Source: Hyphomicrobium sp. MC1 | Lineage (GTDB): Bacteria; Pseudomonadota; Alphaproteobacteria; Rhizobiales; Hyphomicrobiaceae | Reading direction: 5' to 3' | DNA: 64,000 bases | NCBI RefSeq assembly: GCF_000253295.1 | Contig: NC_015717.1 | Location: forward strand, 1,674,001-1,738,000 | Part shown: positions 9,419 to 17,850 of the stretch, in pieces | How positions within the stretch are numbered: position 1 is the first letter of the stretch | How the letters are laid out: each line of letters starts with the position of its first letter | Made by a program: the position numbers and the translations under genes | The notes under the pieces: generated by a model | The model's database searches: none | Told to the model about the DNA's origin: nothing | What the model saw: only the letters and a program-made list of their open reading frames with translations

Positions 9419-9904
9419 TTAGCGCGGCTGTTCGTTGAGGACACGTTGAACGTCTTCCTTCAGAATGTAGACAGACACCGCGAGCAGCACGAGATCCTTC
9501 AGAAGAAAGGCCGAATTAATTGTCATCGCTGGAAAGCCTCCGGCGCCGGCATCCCACGCGTCAGGCACGAACGGCAGGACCGTGAAGGTAGCGATAAAGG
9601 TGAAGGTCGAACCGAGGGCGCCGAGCATGCCAAGTTTCTTGTTCCAGAAACCCAGAAACAGCAACGTCCCAAAGGTCCATTCGGAGGCGCCGAGAAAGAC
9701 AGAAGTGCCGTGGATGCCCAAAACCGGAATGGTCCAGAAGATAAACGGCCCGTGGGTGATGATGGGCAGCAGCCCTCTGATTTCTGCTTCGAACCATTTA
9801 TCGTACCCGAACCATGCGAAGATGATCACCATTGCAGCGCGGAGCAGGTTGTAATCGAGTTTCAGTAGCCCTGTGCGGCCGAGAAGCTGAGCGATGACGT
9901 TCAT
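9419..9904 (-). CDS. rclC: YkgB/DUF417 family membrane protein (RclC-like)
   Basis: 161-aa inner-membrane protein with four predicted helices, matching the YkgB (DUF417) family. Recognisable stretches are FAWFGYDKWFEAE, GIHGTSVFLGASEW and LLKDLVLLAVSVYIL. In E. coli the family member RclC takes part in resistance to reactive chlorine species. The start is ATG 9904 because GAGGAG lies 7 bases upstream. An extended reading from 9919 would bypass that site. The gene is divergent from an AraC regulator that resembles RclR, the same pairing as in the E. coli rcl locus, but rclA and rclB are absent here. The function is inferred from family and context. Confidence 0.78.
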   Translation of the reverse strand: MNVIAQLLGRTGLLKLDYNLLRAAMVIIFAWFGYDKWFEAEIRGLLPIITHGPFIFWTIPVLGIHGTSVFLGASEWTFGTLLFLGFWNKKLGMLGALGSTFTFIATFTVLPFVPDAWDAGAGGFPAMTINSAFLLKDLVLLAVSVYILKEDVQRVLNEQPR

Positions 9905-10062
9905 TGGATTTCTCCTCAATGGAATAGAGCCAGTTACGAGGGGAAGGCTTCCGGGATCGCATCTGGCTTGATGTCGATGAAAGTCATCATAGTCGGATCT
10001 GTGAGATTGATAATGCTCATATGGCGCGATTATATGCTCGATCGTCTCATCTGAGGTTTGTG

Positions 10063-11028
10063 ATGACGCATATCGACTGGTTAAGCAGTTTGCTGCACAT
10101 CGTGCCGGTTAGCGGCCGCGCCGAGCACCGTTGTTTCTTCGCGGCGCCCTGGCGGCTCGAGTACGAGCCATCGGAAACAGGCGAAATCCCCTATCACGTC
10201 GTCCTTGCTGGATCGGCTCGTCTTGAAGGAACGGATGGCGAGCCGTCTCGCACGCTGAATGCCGGCGATATCCTCTTGTTGACGCGTGGGCCAGCACATG
10301 TCCTGCACGATGGTGGAGGCCAAGCCGCCTCGCCAATCCGACAGAAGATAGGCGCGACGATTACGATCGACGAAAATGATGGTCAGGGTGAGCGGCTCGA
10401 CATGCTCTGTGGCCGCTTCCTCTTCTCCGCAGAGCACGCACGCATAATCCATAATTATCTACCGCCGCGACTGGTTGTCAGCGCGGCGGAACACTCAGCG
10501 AAAGCGACGAAGCTCGGGGCGCGAGCCCGGCTCGCCAACCTCGTGGGATTGATGCGATCGGAATCGGCCGAAGAGAACCTTGGGGGCCAAGCTATGCTTG
10601 GTGCTTTGTCGGCTGTGCTCTTCACCCTCGCACTGCGACTGGCGAGCGAGGACCAGGCTGCTCCTAGCGGGTTGCTCACGTTGGCGGGACATCCGCGTCT
10701 AGCGGGCGCCTTGTCGGCTATGCTCGCCGATCCAGGTCATCCCTGGACGCTGCCGGAACTCGCCGACTTATGCGGAATGTCGAGAGCCACGTTCATACGT
10801 CAGTTCCAACAGAGCCTCGGCCGTTCCGCTATCGAGCTTCTCACCGATGTGCGCATGACGGCGGCCGCGAACGCGCTGAGAGCAACGTCCATATCGGTCT
10901 CGGCGATTGGCGAGGATGTGGGCTATCAATCCGAAGCCGCGTTCCAGAGGGCGTTCAAGCAGCACGTCGGTTTGACGCCGGCACAGTACCGACGGCAGGC
11001 AGCGAGCGAAGGCAAGAGTTCGAGATGA
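10063..11028 (+). CDS. AraC family transcriptional regulator, RclR-like
   Basis: About 321 aa. The N-terminal cupin-type domain has PYHVVLAGSARLEG and DILLLTRGPAHVLHDGG. A C-terminal AraC double helix-turn-helix has WTLPELADLCGMSRATFIRQF and ISVSAIGEDVGYQSEAAFQRAF. Cys24 and a second cysteine in DMLCGRF sit where RclR carries its redox-sensing cysteines, so it could sense HOCl. This is inference from family knowledge. The start is set at ATG 10063, preceded by GAGG. An in-frame ATG at 10021 would add 14 residues. It is divergent from the rclC-like gene over about 158 bp and probably controls it. Confidence 0.82.
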   Translation: MTHIDWLSSLLHIVPVSGRAEHRCFFAAPWRLEYEPSETGEIPYHVVLAGSARLEGTDGEPSRTLNAGDILLLTRGPAHVLHDGGGQAASPIRQKIGATITIDENDGQGERLDMLCGRFLFSAEHARIIHNYLPPRLVVSAAEHSAKATKLGARARLANLVGLMRSESAEENLGGQAMLGALSAVLFTLALRLASEDQAAPSGLLTLAGHPRLAGALSAMLADPGHPWTLPELADLCGMSRATFIRQFQQSLGRSAIELLTDVRMTAAANALRATSISVSAIGEDVGYQSEAAFQRAFKQHVGLTPAQYRRQAASEGKSSR

Positions 11029-11299
11029 TCGTCGAGTTCGCCAACAGATTGCGAGTTTGGTCCCTGCCGTCAAACGCGCAATTCGTTTTGGGGTTGAAGT
11101 CAAGGATGACGGCGAGAGCGGTGAGAGATCGACATCTGACGCAATTCGCTCGTTAGCGGATATGGTCGGCGAATTCCCAAAAGCTCTGATGCCGAGCAGT
11201 GAGCAAATCCTTTTTCCCGCTTTGAACTATGCGCATGTTCGCTGGATCGAAACTGCATACCAAGGCAAATGCCTCTGATGGCGTACCCGACAGCCATAT
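11029..11299. other. no gene seen (270 bp)
   Basis: Between the AraC regulator and the alkylsulfatase relic. Short open frames on both strands match no family I recognise, and none has a convincing ribosome site. Confidence 0.5.
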
Positions 11300-11697
11300 C
11301 TCAAATTTGTCGCCGCGCTTTAGCAGCACGGCCAAAATTTTCTCGCACTCGCCGATCATCTCGACATAGAGGGGAGCGAATTCTCCTGGCGACAGCGGGA
11401 TAAGGGTGGTCGGGTTGCAGTCCCAGAACCCTAGATAGCGCTGGATGACACTACGGCTGTTGTGTTGTGTTGTGGTGAACCGTGATAGCCGCGACAGAAC
11501 CACTTATCTTGCAGACTCTTCGGCACCTCATAGACGTTGTGGATCTCGTTGATGGTCACACCCTGATTGGCGAGATGCAGCACTTGGCTATTCATGTGGG
11601 CGTAAAGATCCCGCTGCTCGCGCAGTACCTCCTGAATCCGCTCGTTGCCCCAGCGAGGCCAATGATGTGAGGCGAACATGACTTCAGCTCAAGATCA
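11300..11697 (-). pseudogene. alkyl sulfatase relic, inverted middle/C-terminal part
   Basis: On the minus strand, reading leftward from 11697, the frame gives AEVMFASHHWPRWGNERI, then LANQGVTINEIHNVYEVP and RGYHGSPQHN. After a frameshift near 11460 it continues as IQRYLGFWDCNPTTLIPLSP and YVEMIGECEKILA. These match the region that follows the metallo-beta-lactamase domain in SdsA1/BDS1-type alkylsulfatases. In an intact gene this block should lie downstream of, and on the same strand as, the block at 11740-12415. Here it is head-to-head with it, so an inversion broke the gene. Homology fades near 11300. Confidence 0.72.
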
Positions 11698-11739
11698 TGG
11701 CTGACGCTGGTCATGTCGCGTCGGACATGGAGCGGTTTC

Positions 11740-12415
11740 AGTTTCTCGATACACAGGACGAGTTCGACAGCATTCACGCGTCATTGCTGCGTCAGTCCAA
11801 ATTGAACAACAACTACGGTCTCTACGAGGTGATCCCTGGCATCTATCAGGTCCGCGGCTTTGACCTCTCCGACATCTCTTTCGTTCAGGGCAAGACCGAA
11901 TGGATCGTCTTCGATCCACTGGTGACCACGAAGTGGTGCGCTCGGCGTGGAAGCTTTTTCAAGATCACGTTGGTGAAAGTCTTCCCGTCTCGGCCGTGAT
12001 CTATTCTCACACACACGGCGACCACTGGGGCGGGTGCGCGGCATTGTCGAGGAAGCAGATGTGCGATCCGGGAAAGTTCCCCTGATCGCTCCCGTCGACT
12101 TCATGGATTACACAGTCTCTGAAAACGTCTACGCCGGTAACGCCATGAACCGACGGCTGTTCTACCAGTATGGCCTCCTGCTGCCCGCCAGCCCGCATGG
12201 CTATGTTGGTCAGGGTCTCGGACAGGCGGTGTCTGCAGGTGCGACGGGCTGATTGCACCGACGAGGTACGTCGAAAAGGACATCGAGGAGTTCGAGGTCG
12301 ATGGCGTCAGAATGGTGTTCCAGAACACGCCGAATACCGAAGCTCCTCGCGAAATGAACACCTACATCCCAAATATGAAGGCGCTCTGAATGGTAGAGAA
12401 CGTCATCGCATCGCT
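11740..12415 (+). pseudogene. alkyl sulfatase relic, N-terminal metallo-beta-lactamase part
   Basis: Plus-strand remains of the N-terminal half of an SdsA1-type alkylsulfatase, which would hydrolyse primary alkyl sulfates such as SDS using a di-zinc metallo-beta-lactamase site. Readable pieces in order are GIYQVRGFDLSDISF, WIVFDPLVTT, AVIYSHTHGDHWGG (the HxHxDH zinc motif), SENVYAGNAMNRRL, LIAPTRYVEKDIE and NTEAPREMNTYIPNMKAL. They lie in different frames, with shifts near 11928, 12033 and 12250. An in-frame TGA at 12387-12389 replaces a sense codon, because the family sequence resumes as MVENVIASL. The gene is clearly dead. Confidence 0.78.
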
Positions 12416-12557
12416 GCAAACAAAAAATTTGAATCGAGCCTTATACGATCTGCTTCTCTTCGGAAGTAGACATCCGGAATCAACGCGATGGATTATTCGC
12501 ATTATCGGCTAAAACTCCCGGTGCGTTCGGATGCTCTCGCGTGACATTTCGACCAAG

Positions 12558-13799
12558 CTATTTCTCGACGATTGGCAGTTCGATGCACTGTATAAGCCCG
12601 GTCGATGTACCATTTTTGATCTTAATCCGTCCGTGAGATCGCGAGATAATTTCGCGTGCAATCGTCAATCCGAGGCCTGAGCCGGGAATATTCTTGCGAC
12701 GCGCCGGATCCACCCGGAAGAACGGCTCGAAGATGTTGTCCATGAGATGGGCAGGAATGCCCGGGCCTTCGTCCTCTATGACAATATGCGCAGTCCCCAA
12801 TGCCATCTGCATTTTAACGCGAGCGCTGAGACCATGCGTTGCGGCGTTGATGCTTAGATTGCGAAGCGCGCGCCTCAGCGCCAAGCGGTTGGCGGAGACC
12901 AAAGCCGGTTCGCTCGATTGAAGTGTTATATCGTGTCCCTGGTCTTGGAGTTCGCCGACAATTTCCTCGATGAGGGTGTCGAGACGGACGTCCTCGGGCA
13001 TTTTCCTACCCGTTTCTTCTCGGACGAGTTCAATCGCGCTGTCCGCAATGCCCTCGAGTTCCTCGATATCCTTGAGCCACATTGCGCGATCTTCGTCGTC
13101 GGCAACAAACTCCGCCCTCAACCGCATACGAGTGATCGGTGTGCGGAGATCGTGACCGGCGGCAGCGACGACACGCATGCGGCTTTCAATTGCTGCTTTG
13201 AGGCGCAGTGAAAGTGAGTTCAGGGCCTTAGATGCAGCTTTTACCTCGGCCGGTCCCTCGACGGGTAACTCCGGAAAAACGTCGTCCGATCCGACCGCCT
13301 CTACCACTTGCTCCAGGAGCACTAGAGGCCGAACCATCCGATTTGCTACGAAAACCGCAATGGCCGTTGCTCCAAATGTAATGAGTGCAAGCCAAGTGAG
13401 GATAACACCCCATATTCCGCTTCGTGGTGGAAGGTCGGAAATGGGCATCAAGAGCCACCGCCCGGTTGCTAACGGAATCGAGACGACATCGGGGGAATCC
13501 GAATTGAGCCTGGACACCGAAGCAGCGAGGTCCGAACCGCGCTTTCGAAGCTCCTCGCGCAGCCAGTCGGTCATTTCTGGCGATATTTGTCCCTTCGCTT
13601 GCTCGGCGGCCCACACAACGTCATTCGGAACTTTCTTCGCCATTTTTTCAAGCATCAGTACCTGCTCGGCGATGGGGCCCATCGTTTGGTGAGTCCCCGG
13701 CGGTCGCAGCAGGAAAAGCAAAACGCCTGTAAGAGCACCGACGACGAGCACGATCGCAACGACGAGGAGAAGCGCAATTTTCGTTCGCAACCTGTTCAT
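12558..13799 (-). CDS. sensor histidine kinase
   Basis: Membrane-bound kinase of 413 aa. The first helix is in residues 8-31, followed by a periplasmic sensor of about 120 residues and a second helix near residues 133-152. A HAMP segment follows, then the HisKA box AAGHDLRTPITRMRL with the phospho-acceptor His. The ATPase domain has N box INAATHG, G1 EDEGPGIP and G2 GSGLGLTIA. The ATG start overlaps the stop of the upstream response regulator by 4 bases, so the two form one operon. The pair is divergent from tolC and beside an RND pump operon, suggesting that it controls efflux or outer-membrane stress. The signal is unknown. Confidence 0.93.
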   Translation of the reverse strand: MNRLRTKIALLLVVAIVLVVGALTGVLLFLLRPPGTHQTMGPIAEQVLMLEKMAKKVPNDVVWAAEQAKGQISPEMTDWLREELRKRGSDLAASVSRLNSDSPDVVSIPLATGRWLLMPISDLPPRSGIWGVILTWLALITFGATAIAVFVANRMVRPLVLLEQVVEAVGSDDVFPELPVEGPAEVKAASKALNSLSLRLKAAIESRMRVVAAAGHDLRTPITRMRLRAEFVADDEDRAMWLKDIEELEGIADSAIELVREETGRKMPEDVRLDTLIEEIVGELQDQGHDITLQSSEPALVSANRLALRRALRNLSINAATHGLSARVKMQMALGTAHIVIEDEGPGIPAHLMDNIFEPFFRVDPARRKNIPGSGLGLTIAREIISRSHGRIKIKNGTSTGLIQCIELPIVEK

Positions 13800-14521
13800 G
13801 GCCCGGTATCGCTCACCTCAACTTTAGCGGCGAACTGGTACCCACCGTTTCGGACCGTCTTGAACAGATTCGGCGCGCCCGCATCACCGAGCTTGCGGCG
13901 CAGGCGGCTTACAAGCACGTCAATTGAGCGATCAAGAATTTCACCGTCGTTACCGCGCGTCAGGTCAAGAAGTTGGTCGCGAGACAAAAGGCGCCCCGGA
14001 CGATCGAGGAACGTTTGCAAGAGATCAAACTCCGCGCCCGTCAGCACGATTTTGGCGCCGTCGGGCGCCAAGACGTTTCTGAGGTGGGGATCGACCGAAA
14101 AGCCATCGAAGTGATAGGTTCTATTCGCACGGCTCTGCGCGATCGGCTCCGATCGTCGGCGCAGCACCGCCCGAATCCGTGCGACAAGCTCGCGGGGATT
14201 GAATGGCTTGCCGAGATAATCATCGGCGCCGATCTCAAGCCCAATAATGCGATCGACGTCTTCCTTAAGCGCCGTCAGCAGGATGATGGGTATGGTGGAT
14301 CCAGTTGCTCTGAGATCCCGACAGATGTCCAATCCGGAGCCGTCGGGCAGCATCAAATCGAGAACGACAAGATCAACGTGTTCGAGTGACAGTTTCTGCT
14401 CGAGTTCACGTCGATTGGACGCCAGCGGGACTTCGAACCCTTGGTCTTTCAGATATCGCGCCAAAAGGATGCGGATTTGCGGATCGTCGTCGACGACGAG
14501 AATGCGGGTCGTTTGCGGCAT
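13796..14521 (-). CDS. OmpR-family response regulator
   Basis: About 241 aa. The receiver domain has ILVVDDDPQIR, the phospho-Asp in LVVLDLMLPDGSG and the conserved Lys in DYLGKPFNPREL. A winged-helix DNA-binding domain follows, with LTGAEFDLLQTFLDRPGR and DRSIDVLVSRLRRKLGD. ATG 14521 is chosen because the receiver starts directly after it. In-frame GTG 14524 and an upstream start near 14584 are possible. It is co-transcribed with the downstream sensor kinase and divergent from tolC over about 250 bp. A 16-bp sequence in that interval recurs in the leader of the RND operon (see 14579 and 16336), which makes these genes candidate targets. Confidence 0.92.
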   Translation of the reverse strand: MPQTTRILVVDDDPQIRILLARYLKDQGFEVPLASNRRELEQKLSLEHVDLVVLDLMLPDGSGLDICRDLRATGSTIPIILLTALKEDVDRIIGLEIGADDYLGKPFNPRELVARIRAVLRRRSEPIAQSRANRTYHFDGFSVDPHLRNVLAPDGAKIVLTGAEFDLLQTFLDRPGRLLSRDQLLDLTRGNDGEILDRSIDVLVSRLRRKLGDAGAPNLFKTVRNGGYQFAAKVEVSDTGP

Positions 14522-14578
14522 CACCAATGCGGTCTCTTCTTCGAACCCCGGATTAGCGATACGCGCGGCAATTGCGAA

Positions 14579-14594
14579 GCGCAAATTGTAGCAG
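14579..14594. promoter_or_regulatory. shared 16-bp element, copy 1
   Basis: GCGCAAATTGTAGCAG, about 60 bp upstream of the response regulator start and in the divergent interval with tolC. An identical 16-mer occurs at 16336-16351 ahead of the RND adaptor. Extended leftwards, this copy is part of an imperfect palindrome (CAATTGCG, 4 nt, GCAAATTG). It is a candidate regulator-binding site, inferred only from repetition and position. Confidence 0.4.
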
Positions 14595-14773
14595 ATCCCT
14601 CTTTGCGTAAGAGGCTAAAGCAGATCGCGACGAAATGAACGATCTGGCATTTGTGCATAGAAACATTGAGCAACACTTCGAAACACCTCGACACGCCCCT
14701 TCTGCTACGTTGATCACGACAATCACAGGGGGCCGCGCGGGCTGTTGCAAGCCTCTTATCGCGCGGTGCGAGA

Positions 14774-16192
14774 ATGACTCTTGTTCGGCGCCAATATTTG
14801 GCTTTCGCGGCACTGGTAGCAACATTTTCTGTTTCGACAGAAGTTAGGGCGGAAACACTTCTTGAGGCTTTGAAGGCGGCTTATCAGTATAATCCGGGCC
14901 TGGAAGTCGTCCGCGCCCAGCAGAGAGCAAAGGACGAAGATATAGCGATAGCCAATGCGGGGTATCGTCCAGACGTATCGTTCTCTGCCAATGTGGGTAG
15001 GCTCGGTTCGAAAGTCGTCACACCGACGGCAACGGGCCGATCTACTACTTCGCCGCGGGGGTATTCGGTTGATGTAACTCAGCCGGTATTCACGGGATTT
15101 CAGACGAGAAACGCCGTCAACGTTGCTGAGGCGAATGACCGCGCCGGGCGCGAAACGTTGCGCAGCACAGAACGGCAAGTTCTCCTCGATGCGGTCACAG
15201 CCTATGGCGATGTCACCCGCGACCAGAATCTTGTGACGCTCAATGAAAATAATCTCAAATTTCTTGATGCTGAACTCAGAGCCCAGCGAGACCGAGCTGC
15301 GGTCGGCGAGGTTACAAAGACCGACGTAGCGCAATCCGAAGCGCGCCGAGCGCTTGGACAAGCCGATCTCGATCTTGCGCGTGCGAATCTGAAGTCAAGC
15401 AGAGCTGTGTTCCAGCAAGTGATCGGGCATTTTCCCTCGCACCTTGTGGAAGCCGATCCAAATAACAGGCTTATTCCTCGGTCTGTGCGAGATGCTGTAG
15501 CGATAGGCAATAAGGAAAATCCTGACGTCGTCCAGGCCCTTTACGCTGAGCAAGCGGCTCGTTTCACTGTCGATCAAACGCGCGGGAAACTCTTGCCCCA
15601 GGCGCAGGTCGAGGCAAGCTACTCCGACAATTTCGACGCCACGGACAGCACGGATCCCGAAGAAATCTATGACGAGGAAAAGTCTGCTTCAGTCGTCGGC
15701 AGCGTAGCTGTCCCCCTTTATGCCAACGGCGGCAAAGTTTTTGCCGATATTCGCCAGGCGAAGCATAATCACGTCGCCGCGCTGCAGAAAGTTGAAATTG
15801 CCCGCGCATCCGTGAAGTCTGAGGTGGTGCAAGCATGGTCGAACCTGCAAAGCTATCGTGCGCAGGCCAAATCCGATAAGGCATCTATATCCGCGAATAC
15901 CACAGCATTAAACGGAGTTCGCGAGGAGGAGCGTGTGGGGCAGAGGACGGTTCTCGACGTTCTCAATGCGCAACAGGAATTGCTGCAGTCGCAAGTGTCT
16001 TTGGAAACGACGAAGCGAGATATCCTCATCGCGTCATACACGCTCATCTCCGACATCGGCCGCCTTAGCGTCTCCAGGCTTGGTGTTGCGACCGTCGTAT
16101 ACAATCCCGAAGTTCACTATCAGGAGGTGCGAACGAAAGCGTGGGGCACCGATATCACGCACGATGACTCGCGCAGTCTTCCGACGAAATGA
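14774..16192 (+). CDS. tolC: TolC family outer membrane channel protein
   Basis: 472 aa. A signal peptide ends near EVRA, and the mature protein starts with ETLLEALKAAYQYNPGL, the canonical TolC N-terminus. Two OEP repeats of long helices and short strands follow (TQPVFTGFQTRNAVN; NVAEAN; VAVPLYANGG). The late motif is LDVLNAQQELLQSQV. It forms a trimeric outer-membrane exit duct for type I secretion or tripartite efflux. It is divergent from the two-component system and precedes the RND operon by about 370 bp, but that operon carries its own outer-membrane lipoprotein, so this TolC may serve other inner-membrane partners such as MacAB. Confidence 0.93.
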   Translation: MTLVRRQYLAFAALVATFSVSTEVRAETLLEALKAAYQYNPGLEVVRAQQRAKDEDIAIANAGYRPDVSFSANVGRLGSKVVTPTATGRSTTSPRGYSVDVTQPVFTGFQTRNAVNVAEANDRAGRETLRSTERQVLLDAVTAYGDVTRDQNLVTLNENNLKFLDAELRAQRDRAAVGEVTKTDVAQSEARRALGQADLDLARANLKSSRAVFQQVIGHFPSHLVEADPNNRLIPRSVRDAVAIGNKENPDVVQALYAEQAARFTVDQTRGKLLPQAQVEASYSDNFDATDSTDPEEIYDEEKSASVVGSVAVPLYANGGKVFADIRQAKHNHVAALQKVEIARASVKSEVVQAWSNLQSYRAQAKSDKASISANTTALNGVREEERVGQRTVLDVLNAQQELLQSQVSLETTKRDILIASYTLISDIGRLSVSRLGVATVVYNPEVHYQEVRTKAWGTDITHDDSRSLPTK

Positions 16193-16567
16193 CGACCGCG
16201 AATTATAGATCCGAGAAAAGTGCGGTAAAGGAACTTTGGCCTACTCCAGGCCACGTGATATCTGTGCGGATAGTTGAGCTGTTGGTCGCTCACATTTCTC
16301 TTTCTTCGCATCGCGCTAGTCACAAGTCCTCGACAGCGCAAATTGTAGCAGGTCGCCGTATCTGCGAGCGCCAGCAATGTTGAGACACAAAAAACCTGCC
16401 CGTAGAAATCTTCAGACGCATAACGTCGGCATAGCGAAATACGATCGGGCTACATCTCTCGCGTTGGGAAACGCAACGCGCAGATTGTGATCCTGTCTGT
16501 CGCTTTTGCGTGCGGGAGTTCCAAAACAATTTTCGTTCCAAGACATCCGTCGGAAGGGTGGGTAATC
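16193..16567 (+). other. leader region of the RND operon (375 bp)
   Basis: No credible gene. It holds the second copy of the 16-mer (16336-16351). The rest shows no hairpin or ORF with a ribosome site. Confidence 0.5.
16336..16351. promoter_or_regulatory. shared 16-bp element, copy 2
   Basis: GCGCAAATTGTAGCAG, identical to 14579-14594, about 217 bp upstream of the RND adaptor start. The two flanks are otherwise only weakly alike, so this is not simply a longer duplication. It may mark a common regulator site linking the two-component system and the efflux operon. Confidence 0.4.
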
Positions 16568-17839
16568 GTGGGGGTGACATCGGATGAGGCGAGCAGACAG
16601 CGCCAGTTGTGCATCGTGCTCGGCGCGAGCCTTTTGCTGAGCCTCTCGGCTTGCAATTCGAACAAGGAGACCACGGCCGATAATGCTGTTTTGCCGCGTA
16701 GCGAGGTGAGTGTCGTTACGCTTCATCCCCAATCGGTAGCAATTACTGCAGAACTACCCGGACGCACCACCGCGTCGCTGACGGCCGAAGTACGTCCGCA
16801 AGTCGGCGGCCTGATCGAAAAAAGACTTTTTCGGGAAGGAAGTGAGGTCAAAGCCGGAGACGTTCTCTATCAAATTGAGCCGGCGAGCTATCAAGCCTCC
16901 TACGATAGTGCGCTCGCTGCTCTTCAGAAGGCCGAAGCGACCGTCCCGAGTGCCCAATCCAAGGTCGATCGCTATCGGGGTCTGGTGAAGCAAAATGCTG
17001 TGAGCCAACAGGATCTGGATGATGCCGTGGCGACTCTTGCTGAGGCAAAAGCCGACGTCGCTGCTGCGAAGGCGAGCGTTGAAACGGCAAAAATCAATCT
17101 CAACTACACGAAGATTACTGCTCCGATATCTGGGCGGATCGACAAATCGTCGTTGACGCCGGGAGCTTTGGTTACGGCGAGCCAGACCACACTGCTCACG
17201 ACGATCCGTACGATCGATCCGATCAACGTCGATGTGACTCAGTCTGCCACGAATCTCATCAATCTTCGCCAAGCTATTAAGGCCGGACGAATCCGAGTTT
17301 CCGGCAAGGATGTCCAGGTCAAACTGAAACTCGACAATGGCACGTTCTATTCATATCCCGGCACGCTCGAGTTTTCAGAATCCTACGTCAATGAGACAAC
17401 AGGCACGTTCACCGCACGCGCCGTCTTTCCAAATCCAGAACGCCTCTTACTGCCGGGAATGTATGTGCGGGCCATTGTTGAAGAGGGGATCGCCGAGAAT
17501 AGCTTTCTTGTGCCGCAGCGGGCGGTAACCCGCGATGTCAAGGGGGAGCCCATTGCGATGTTCGTCGGGCAGGACGGCAAGGTCGAACCGCGTGTGCTTT
17601 CGATCGGCCGGAACGTTGGGAACAACTGGCGTGTCGAGTCGGGCCTGAAGGACGGCGACAAAGTCATCGTCGAAGGAATTCAGCTCGTGCGAGCAGGCCA
17701 AGACGTAACACCTGTCGAAGTCACGATTGACGACACCACGGGCGAAGTGCGCGAACGCCAGCAAGGCTCCTTGGAAACCGGCGCCCGCATCAATTTTGCG
17801 CTTGGGCAGGCCGCTCATAGCACGACGCAGCGGGATTAG
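16568..17839 (+). CDS. RND efflux periplasmic adaptor lipoprotein (AcrA/MexA-like)
   Basis: About 423 aa. The start is GTG 16568, with GGAAGGG 9 bases upstream. GTG 16574 is also possible. The signal peptide ends in a lipobox with Cys29 (LLSLSAC), so the protein is anchored in the inner membrane by lipid. The order is typical of HlyD-family adaptors: beta-barrel start PGRTTASLTAEVRPQVGGLI, lipoyl half, a hairpin of two long helices (YRGLVKQNAVSQQDLDDA), the second lipoyl half with TKITAPISGRID, and the C-terminal barrel with DGKVEPR. It connects the downstream permease to an outer-membrane channel. Confidence 0.93.
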   Translation: MGVTSDEASRQRQLCIVLGASLLLSLSACNSNKETTADNAVLPRSEVSVVTLHPQSVAITAELPGRTTASLTAEVRPQVGGLIEKRLFREGSEVKAGDVLYQIEPASYQASYDSALAALQKAEATVPSAQSKVDRYRGLVKQNAVSQQDLDDAVATLAEAKADVAAAKASVETAKINLNYTKITAPISGRIDKSSLTPGALVTASQTTLLTTIRTIDPINVDVTQSATNLINLRQAIKAGRIRVSGKDVQVKLKLDNGTFYSYPGTLEFSESYVNETTGTFTARAVFPNPERLLLPGMYVRAIVEEGIAENSFLVPQRAVTRDVKGEPIAMFVGQDGKVEPRVLSIGRNVGNNWRVESGLKDGDKVIVEGIQLVRAGQDVTPVEVTIDDTTGEVRERQQGSLETGARINFALGQAAHSTTQRD

Positions 17840-17850
17840 TCGGGGCCGTG

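Noticed and set aside
9338..9868. Plus-strand open frame of 176 codons
   Set aside because: It is the shadow of the rclC-like gene, which has a proper ribosome site, membrane helices and family motifs on the minus strand.
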